Assembly (NCBI GenBank): GCA_949128115.1
Contig: OX421964.1
Location: forward strand, 39,254,177 to 39,318,176
Reading direction: 5' to 3'
Origin: Anaspis maculata
Taxonomy: Eukaryota > Arthropoda > Insecta > Coleoptera > Scraptiidae
DNA: 64,000 nucleotides
The notes under the pieces are model-generated. The model did no database searches and was not told the DNA's origin. It saw only the letters and a list, made by a program, of their open reading frames with translations. Below are positions 56,196 to 64,000 of the stretch, piece after piece. Position numbers and translations under genes: made by a program. The stretch's first letter is position 1. Each line of letters opens with the position of its first letter.

Positions 56196-57138
56196 GGCCC
56201 GTATTCATATCCCACTTTTAAGCCACATTTAGCATGCCTCTAACAAAAAGCGCTCGGCCACCTGATAAAATCGGTCGTATTCATAGGCCACCTTTTACGT
56301 CCTGTTAGGGCCCATCTAACTAAAGGGGGTGTTGATTTGGCAACGTTGTGAAATGTACTCAAAACTACCTACCCGAAGGTGGACGCAGGTAGGCAAGAAC
56401 CCCAAGCCGCTTTCGTTTTGCGCCGGGAGCCGCTCCGGGTAGATCACTAGATAGAGAAAGTAGATACATACACCAATCACGGCCCAGCTGGATCTGTTTT
56501 CTTTGTCTAGTGATTTACCCCGAGCAGCTCCGCCTGGCAAAAGGGAAGTGCTGGCAACTCTTGTTACATTGATGTACTGCGTATTGCATGAAACCTCGCA
56601 AAAAACTTTCAGGGAGTTTCTTCCACAGTTTCAAGGATACCGGCCTGGATCTGTTAACTTAACAAGTGGACACCTCTTTCGACTGTTTTGTGCAAGTCGT
56701 CCCCGCCTTGAGTACAGTGAATAGTAAAGGAGTATAACCGAAAGGGACATCCAGAGCATTGCGCACTTCCTGCATTTCGGCGGCATGCTTCATTAATTCA
56801 ATTAAATCAATATTTTAGAAAGAAAATGTGATTTTCGTTACACTTCCCAAGAACACACAGCATAGCTTGTAGGTTAAATGGACTCAAAACACGCCTGTTG
56901 GCACATTTGGATCCCATCTAACTTGACGCATGCGTGAGACCATCCAAAATCGCTTAAAGACACGTAAAAGAGACATATGAATAGACGCGTCTCTAAACAT
57001 CCCCTTTTAAGACGACTTTAGAGACGCCTGTTTAAAGTGATGATAGAGGCGCGCTAAAACCACGTATGAATACGGAAATGTTAGAGGCGCATCTTTAAAA
57101 CCGCTTCTAACGCTAAAAGGGGGATATGAATACGGGCC
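56196..57138. mobile_element. GGCCCGTATTCATA element, short copy
   Basis: A 943-bp element: GGCCCGTATTCATATCCC at one end and the exact complement at the other, with AAA on both flanks. The interior has a second hairpin near 56.4-56.55 kb (GCCGGGAGCCGCTCCGGG against CCCCGAGCAGCTCCGCC). It also has CTCTAAC/GTTAGAG arms. A 74-codon minus-strand frame (56316-56540) is also present in the other copy. Relative to 62520-63602 it lacks about 140 bp after GGAGTATAACCG. Confidence 0.8.
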
Positions 57139-59429
57139 AAAGACTACAGTGCACCTGACAGTTGATTTTGGTTGTGACATGATTAACAGAAATAGATAGA
57201 GTAGCCACGTTGCAGGTTCGCAATTGTATCATACACCTTTTTACATTCAAGTTCGTGGTATTGAATAAGTATTCGTTTGAGTTTTTCACCACTGGGTTTT
57301 CACTTATTATAAATTTGTAATCGGGTGCATAAGTACTGAGCAAAATCCGATTCCAGTCATCCATTTTACCCCTGTGTGAAATTTTGTCGATAATATAGTT
57401 GGTAGGTACCTAACGTGAAAGCTCTTCCACATTTTTCCACAAGCTGCAGGTCTATTATGGTTATGAGTGAATAATGATGATGTTTACTGTTTTGTACATC
57501 AAGCTTTCACCATTATGACCCAACGTTTGGAAAATCCCGTCGTTTTATTGAATTGGAAATAATACCCTTCAAGAGTACGACCTATTTACGCGTATAATAA
57601 CTAATAAGCTTCATACCGACGCGACGGCAGCTTCGTTACCCAAGCTGAAAACAAATCTTTACAGCCTTTTGACTGACAGAAAAATCTCACGACCCAAATC
57701 TTTCAACCACTATAATTTCGTATTGAGTTGGGAGATATCTACTTTTTTCACACCCCAACATTACCAGCTTTCACTCCAAAGAACTGCCTTTTGCCTTTCG
57801 TGTCTCCTCACATAAATGCTTATAGTATCGAAATGCATTTCATATACAATATACCTTCAATACCCGTTATTATTACAAGCTCTTACACTTACAAATTCGC
57901 GTCGCTCTAAATTGGGGCTTCTTGTTCGCATATGAATTTGTATTATTAATATTCCTTTTTTGCGTCACATCCGCATGGCTACTTTCTGAAAATCAGTGAA
58001 AGTCTGGCTCCATTTGGCGTTGTGAACGCGACGTGGGTATACTAGGGTGCCTTTTTTTGGAAACTTTCACCCGCGCGAGGTTCAGTCTTGAATTTAATTA
58101 ATAATCCCTGTCATACCTTGCTTGGGGTTTAAATTGGGGTAATATTCGAGTGGATATACGTGAAGCGTGACACCCCTCTCCAGGTTGATGCGGCACACGC
58201 CAGCCAGATGCCGTGGGGTCGCTAATTTTACGCGTCGAGGATCAAACATTGTTATCCTTTGCTCTTCGCCATTGTTTATGCACAACAATCCAATTACACG
58301 CCGCTGGATGATGCGCCTTGGAAAAATGCACGCTTTTCAAGAAGCACTAGGTCACTGGGAGGATGTCGATGAACGCATCTCAAGATGAATATAATGTCGG
58401 TAAATGGGTTAGAGGGTGAAGAATTGGATGACGATTGCGGCTCGCACATGTCGTGCGGAAATAATGAGCGGAAATCTACCTGAATTAGGTTTGATGATCC
58501 AAATAGTATTTTATGTTATTATAGGTACTAGTGCCAAAAACAGGCATGTATACTGTTACGAGCGGCGATTCTGGATAACACGCGATCTTTCCAGACTCTT
58601 CCCGTTAGATTGCAGTGTTTACAAGTGCGAAGCGTTCTGGTGTGTTCCAGAGCGCGCGTGTAGGTTTTTTCCCTGCATCTGTTCATTTTGGCGGAGGTGC
58701 CACATACCAGAACACACGGGAAACACGCGAAAGTTGTGTGATTATTCGGAAGTCGTCTAGAAACCATATGCCATGTCACTGTGGGAATTGCTGGAGGATG
58801 ATGGAAAGTTCGGGAACACTAATCGGAGGCATATGTAAGCACCGACCTCAGTGCAACAGTCAGTATTGAATTTGGAAGCGAACGAGTGCGATAGAAAGCG
58901 AAGTAGTAACCTGCGATATTGCGTGATCAATTTGTACAAAGAAAGAATTACAGGGTCCGCCAAAAGTAATAACCTGATTTCGTAAGGACTTTCCTCCCAA
59001 AGTACTTGACTAACGTCATTAGTTTCTAGCGAAAATTGAAACTGAAAGCTTCAAGTTTTATGTCATGATCCATGAACAGGTAGAGTTTGCCAGATCACTA
59101 AACAATTAATATCAATAATCAATAACATTAAATGACAAGAGTAAAATGTGAGATAACTAAGATATTTGCCATCATGATGGTAATTTTTTGTGCCGTTATT
59201 TGCCAGTTTTCTCATTATCAGTTGAGCCTCGAGTTGGGCTAACAAGTCGAGAAGTGAACATTAGCAGATATTCATGTGTGGGTTTTTCTGTCGGTTTTTC
59301 CATAACTTTGACCTCCTGTGTATGATTATGTTGTCAAATTGAAGTTTTAGACAAAAACAGTGGCTCAAATGAACAAATTCGAAAAAATTCAGGGTATCGA
59401 AAGTCTTACCAGTTCGAAATGAAAATCAT
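57139..59429. other. No recognisable gene
   Basis: Mixed composition. The 58.1-58.8 kb part has more CG dinucleotides and overlapping frames of 64-114 codons on both strands, none with a known motif. No inverted-repeat element was found. Confidence 0.4.
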
Positions 59430-59600
59430 ATCCTCGTTGTTCGACTTCCGATCCCGAAAATTCCAAAACCATTTCGAGGTGAGACATGAAGCTTCATAAT
59501 GTCATGATTCAAACTAGGAAAAAACATTTTTTTCACAAACGGAGTTGGAGACAATTTGCAGTGGATTACATATCACCCTGTGCAAACTTTGCGCCGTATA
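59430..59600 (+). repeat. Worn arm fragment of foldback family A
   Basis: GACTTCCGATCCCGAAAATTCC, read in two blocks, then CCATTTCGAGGTGAGACA and ATATCACCCTGTGCAAA resemble the arm at 46.8-47.0 kb, with many changes. Boundaries are approximate. Confidence 0.45.
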
Positions 59601-59991
59601 GATCGATATTCAATACTGAAGAAGGTGCAATTTCAAAAAAAAATTGTGCCGTGGTATTCAGGATCGCAATTTGGTCATTTCAAAGATTCCAAGCTGAAAA
59701 TTTTGATTTTGAAGACAACAATTTAGTCAGCAGTTTTTTTTTTCTTTCACTCATTATTATTTATCATTTTATTAGTTCGAAAAATTTTCCAAATGGTCTC
59801 CAAACCCCCGTCCCTCCTTTTTGATAATTTTAATTTTCCTGTGCAGATGGGCAGCAAACACCTTAGGAACGCCCCTGCTTGACCTACATTTCATTTGTCC
59901 ATGTTTTGACGAAAGAACACAACTTATTGAAAATGGCTGTACCGAGAAGGAAGTTCAAAGAAGCTACGAAGAGATGCGTTTACGGTTAGTG

Positions 59992-60142
59992 TAAAAGTGA
60001 CAGCCAGGAATCAGTAGCTGGTCAGGCGGCTAGACAGAGCATGCAGCGTTGCCATTCAACTGACAGCTAGGTGTACGAAATTGTTTTCAAAATTTGGAGC
60101 CTTCAAGCATGCGCACCTGCCCAAACGAAGTAGCCTATTGAG
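59992..60142 (+). repeat. Repeat family E, copy 2
   Basis: It is the opposite-orientation mate of 50075-50225 (AAAAGTGACAGCCAGGAA, GCTGGTCAGG, AGCATGCAGCGTTGCCATTC). The function is unknown. Confidence 0.65.
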
Positions 60143-60898
60143 CTGATATTATTTGATTCATCTACCCGATCTTTACGACAGCACTAGCACAAAATAGACG
60201 TTCTCTGTTCTCTTCTATGGTTAGCCAAGTTGCAAAGTTCCCATGAGGAGATTACTTCACAATTGGTCAGAATATGTGAAATAAGAATGACATAAAATGT
60301 CAAGTGTTTCCATTTACACGTAATCTACCTACTCTGATAACTCTCTGGCTCTGACTGATAACTGACCAGAGTAACTCTGACTACTCTGGTAAAAAAAAAT
60401 CAGCGACAAAGGGAAAGGCAACATTGCTTCATTAAAACTGACGGACTATCAACACTAACACTGACTGGCAGCTGTAATGGCTGAAGTGTCAAGTGATGTC
60501 TAGATATTTTCAATTTTAAAAAACGTAAAAACAAAATTCCAGGCCCTGCTGCGTTGTAAACGAAAGCCGAACGGATAATAGTATCGCACACACGTAAAAA
60601 GCAAATTGTAGATAACTCGTAAAATCACGTTGACCGCGCAGAAGATCGTCTTCAATAGGTGAATAATTATTGACAAAGCTTGTTTGAAATATTTGAAAGG
60701 AATGTCAGCTTGATCGTTCGGCATCTCCGACCACTTACGATTTCGGATATGGAGTGACGGTAGCACCACCTCACAGCAGTGACGCAAAACCATTCAAGAC
60801 CACAACTAATTCAAAGATCAAAGCAACTTCACGGTTATGTAAGGCCACCCTTAATGATTATTTCTTTCAGACTCAGAAGAGCATGGTGTTTTCAAGTA
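60143..60898. other. No recognisable gene
   Basis: A simple CTCTGACT-type repeat lies at 60335-60388. A 97-codon minus-strand frame at 60500-60793 has no known domain. Confidence 0.4.
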
Positions 60899-61024
60899 CC
60901 GTCGTCCGTATGATCAAAAATTCCCTCCTCTAGGCAGGCTGTGGCCTTGTCAAAATCAGCCTCGTTTGCCTGCCAATGACCAGACCACAGTCTGACTAGA
61001 AGAGGAAAGTTTTTGATCATACGG
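60899..61024. mobile_element. MITE family D, copy 2
   Basis: It is the reverse-oriented copy of 30992-31111 (CCTCTAGGCAGGCTGTGG, CGTTTGCCTGCCAATG, TTTTTGATCATACGG), between TA dinucleotides. The left end has six additional bases (CCGTCG). Confidence 0.75.
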
Positions 61025-61236
61025 TACTTACATCTAACTTGAAAAAAGTGCATTTCTGTCAAAGAATAATGACAAATTGCTAACGCTGAGTCGAACCTAT
61101 TTTTCGAACTCGCTTGAAAACTGGCCAACCTGGTTGGGTTGTACTGACGCCCACCACACACCAGCAAGCATTTGGCGAACACAATCATGTTGTTCGACCA
61201 GGTTCGCCAGTGAATGGGGGCATCATCGCATCATAG

Positions 61237-62258
61237 CTATTCGCGATTTAAATTAATTTTTCCCGCCACAAAATGGCTGCGAAAGGCGGAATTCAACTGA
61301 CAGCCCGAGGTGACATGAGATGTCACACTCACAACTCAAAACCTCACTTTTATTCATCAGTCACCCACCACTCAGTGTTTACTGTTTACTCCAGTTTACT
61401 CTCGGCTTGGCTTCCTAGTGTGGTCCCAGTTCCCAGATAGTGCGTCTGTTTGCTGTATTCTAGTTTTGCGAGTGAATTTGAAGTGATTGTTGTGTTTAGT
61501 AGTAACTGTATCTCATCGACCATCCTTAGTCACAGAACGTGAACTAGGAAACTTTGATGGATAAGAGAAATTGAAAGAAGACTGGGCTCAACAAGCTGTA
61601 CCCGAATGACACCAGCTCCTAAACGTCCATGAAGCACCTTTTGGAACTTCAACAGGGTTTGCACAGGTCCCGGACGATGTGCTGATTCGATTTACCAGTG
61701 GGAGCTTACCAAATTCCCCGAATGTGATTGTAGCTTGAAAAACCAGACAGTACAGCACGTCACATTTGGGTGGCCTTCACGCGCATACCAGGTTTCTCTG
61801 GAGGTCTTCGTGAAGGTGACACCTGAAGCTGCCGATTGCCTGGGGAATTTGGACTTGGACTTACAACTTCCTGCCAAAATCAGTCCATTTATCTGTGGTA
61901 GTTGTTCCATATAGAACTATATGTGGTTTGTATTTACTACTGCTTCACCTTCCACAAAGTTCCGGGAGCTTGGAGAGGCGGCACGCAAATAATTGCAAAT
62001 CTCTTCCAACGACAAACGAATACCTCCCATAACAGTCGTAATAAGAACAAATAACACAACAATCATTTAAATTTACTCGCAAAAGCCAAGCCGAGAGTAA
62101 ACTGGAGCAAACAGTAAACACTGAGTGGTGGGTGATTGATAAATAAAAGTGAGGTTTTGAGTTGTGAGTGTGACATCTTATGTCACCTCGGGCTGTCAGT
62201 TGAATTCCGCCTTTCGCAGCCATTTTGTGGCGGGAAAAATTAATTTAAATCGCGAATA
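61237..62258. mobile_element. Foldback element with a captured LINE fragment
   Basis: It starts CTATTCGCGATTTAAATTAA and ends with its complement. The arms of about 170 bp pair through CCCGCCACAAAATGGC, GGCGGAATTCAACTGAC and AGTGTTTACTGTTTACTC. About 650 bp of unpaired centre remain, holding a LINE C-terminal piece. Its right tip has received the MITE at 62259. Confidence 0.75.
61640..61908 (+). pseudogene. LINE C-terminal fragment inside the foldback element
   Basis: The plus strand reads TGPGRCADSIYQWELTKFPE, then CDCSLKNQTVQHVTFG and a tail ending GSCSI and a stop. G.GRC...W...P.CDC...QTVQH is the C-terminal zinc motif of a LINE RT. It belongs to the same broad type as the fragment at 25.3 kb but is in much better condition. 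Confidence 0.75.
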
Positions 62259-62505
62259 GGGCCGTATTTATACCTCGCTTTTAAGCTGGAAGCGCTATTA
62301 GAGCGATGCGCATTCAGGGGCATTTCTCATATTTCAGTGTTCAAAAATACCTACAAGTTAACTTGCAAATCAATTGCGATTGAGTACATACAATCGCTCC
62401 CAATCGCAAAAATGTATTTTTGAACACTGAAATATGAGAAATGCCCCTAAATGCGCATCGCTCTAATAGCGCTTTTAGCTTAAAAGCGAGGTATGAATAC
62501 GGCCC
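62259..62505. mobile_element. GGGCCGTATT MITE, 247 bp
   Basis: The ends are GGGCCGTATTTATACCTCGC and the complement with one change (GGTATGAATACGGCCC). The arms pair almost to the centre (CTGAAATATGAGAAATGCCC). ATA is duplicated on both sides (62256-62258, 62506-62508). It lies 14 bases from the related longer element. Confidence 0.8.
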
Positions 62506-62519
62506 ATAGTATATTCCTA

Positions 62520-63602
62520 GGCCCGTATTCATATCCCACTTTTAAGCCACATTTAGCATGCCTCTAACAAAAAGCGCTTGGCTACCTGATAAAAGCGGTC
62601 GTATTCATAGGCCACCTTTTACGTCCTGTTAGGGCCCATCTAACTAAAAGGGGTGTTGATTTGGCAACGTTGTGAAATGTACTCAAAACTACCTACCCGA
62701 AGGTAGACGCAGGTAGGCAAGAACCCCAAGCCGCTTTCGTTTTGCGCCGGGAGCCGCTCCGGGTAGATCACTAGATAGAGAAAGTAGATACATACACCAA
62801 TCACGGCCAAGCTGGATCTGTTTTCTTTGTCTGGTGATTTACCCCGAGCAGCTCCCCCTGGCAAAACAGAAGCGCTGGCAACTCTTGCTACATTGATGTA
62901 CTGCGGATTGCATTAAACCTCGCATAAAACTTTCAGGGAGTTTCTTCCACAGTTTCAAGAATAGCGGCCTGGATCTGTTAACTTAAGAAGTGAACACCTG
63001 TTTCGACTGTTTTGTACAAGTCGTTCCCGTCTTGAGTACAGTAAATAGTAAAGGAGTATGACTGAATGCGCGCTGAGAATTTTAGCGAAGAAAAAAAATC
63101 AGACATTGTGTCGGTAAACAAGTCGTAATCGAGGACAGGTCCAGCAACGCCAAGATGACGCGCGGTCATGAAAAAAAATAGGAAGAGTTGGCTTGGCGGT
63201 TTCGGGGTGGATATCCAGAGCATTGCGCACTTCCCGCATTTCGGCGGCATGCTCCATTAATTCAATTAAATCAATATTTTAGAAAGAAAATGTGATTTTC
63301 GTCACACTTCCCAAGAACACACGGCACAGTTTGTAGGTTAAATGGACTCAAAACACGCCTGTTGGCACATTGGGATCCCATCTAACTTGACGCATGCGTG
63401 AGACCATGCAAAGTCGCTTAAAGACACGTAAAAGAGACATATGAATAGGCCCGTCTCTAAACATCCCCTTTTAAGACGACTTTAGAGACGCCTGTTTAAA
63501 GTGATGATAGAGGCGCGCTAAAACCACGTATAAATACGGAAATGTTAGAGGCGCATCTTTAAAACCGCTTTTAATACTAAAAGGGGGATATGAATACGGG
63601 CC
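62520..63602. mobile_element. GGCCCGTATTCATA element, long copy
   Basis: A 1083-bp copy of 56196-57138 in the same orientation, with CTA duplicated on both flanks (62517-62519, 63603-63605). About 140 bp (63066-63205) are absent from the other copy. The shared 74-codon minus-strand frame (62640-62864) differs at a few residues. No transposase was seen. The 3-bp duplication and G-rich ends suggest a Harbinger-type group. Confidence 0.8.
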
Positions 63603-63619
63603 CTAGTGATCTTAGTATA

Positions 63620-64000
63620 CAGGGTGTCCCGAACTTAGCCTGCCATACTTCAGCAGCAGATTCTACGGTCAAAATGAAGAAAAAAAAAGTTCCTATAAAC
63701 TTGGGTCAAAAAATGCCCCATAAGCGAGCTACAGCTCCCTAAAGGTGGGTCCCTGAAGATGATTTTTGATAAATATCTCCGGAACTAGTTGGAGCAAAAT
63801 GATAAAATTTGGCACATGCCCAGAAGCTTTAATGCTAAACAAGATGGGGCAAAAGTCATTTGGAAAATTTGCCCGGGAGTGGGGTAACTTGCTAGGAGTT
63901 GGGGTACAAATAACCCCAACTTTTGTGTGTTCGGTTTTTTTTTAGATTTTATGCAAAATTATAGAATTTCAAAGTGATTTACGGGAAAAAGGTGCTCTTT
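63620..64000. mobile_element. Left arm of a further CAGGGTG element, runs off the window
   Basis: TA followed by CAGGGTGTCCCGAACTTAGC starts an element that is not closed within the window. The bases to 64000 are non-coding. Confidence 0.5.

Overview
The window is insect nuclear DNA. Its only well-supported host gene is the 3' nine-tenths or so of a type IV collagen alpha chain (bases 1-7430, plus strand). It has ten visible exons with good splice sites, a long Gly-X-Y helix and a C-terminal NC1 domain. NC1 is of the alpha2 type, which in insects is viking. The exon-intron structure and the dense remains of insect-type transposons fix the broad group. I could not determine the insect order.

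Right of the collagen 3' UTR there is a 56-kb accessory region built almost wholly from mobile elements, many nested. From 10.6 to 19.8 kb there is a three-deep nest. An apparently intact BEL/Pao retrotransposon (11345-18843, minus strand, two 966-bp LTRs, AGATG target duplication) sits inside a roughly 1-kb DNA transposon whose remnant encodes a THAP zinc finger (10747-19247). That transposon in turn sits inside a foldback repeat that recurs at 46.1-47.2 kb.

From 21.5 to 63 kb the dominant feature is a series of long palindromes (foldback elements, 0.55-2.3 kb). They sit at 21.5, 22.4, 27.2, 29.5, 32.3, 34.9, 35.5, 41.8, 44.1, 46.1, 52.2 and 61.2 kb and cover about 14 kb. Many have ends or internal units that begin CAGGGTG next to a TA dinucleotide. 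Between them lie hAT-type elements with 8-bp duplications (25719-26803, 49216-49766), a Transib-type element with a CGACG duplication and CACAGTG ends (36948-37973), and MITEs with TA or 3-bp duplications. There are also non-LTR retrotransposon fragments (25.1-27.0, 42.8-43.9, 44.8, 55.7-56.2, 61.6-61.9 kb), a Ty3/gypsy RT fragment (51.4 kb), tRNA-derived SINE heads (10.3, 31.7 kb) and a pair of related 0.94- and 1.08-kb elements (56.2, 62.5 kb).

Only two small open frames in the right-hand region look like possible host genes: a Lys/Glu-rich 149-residue frame at 39591-40040 and a 68-residue frame with a signal-peptide-like start and a polyGln run at 40543-40749, preceded by a TATA-like box. 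The remaining stretches (about 8.5-10.2, 19.8-21.5, 38.0-39.6, 47.2-49.2, 49.8-51.4, 54.4-55.7 and 57.1-59.4 kb) hold nothing I can name. No CRISPR array, operon or bacterial feature is present.
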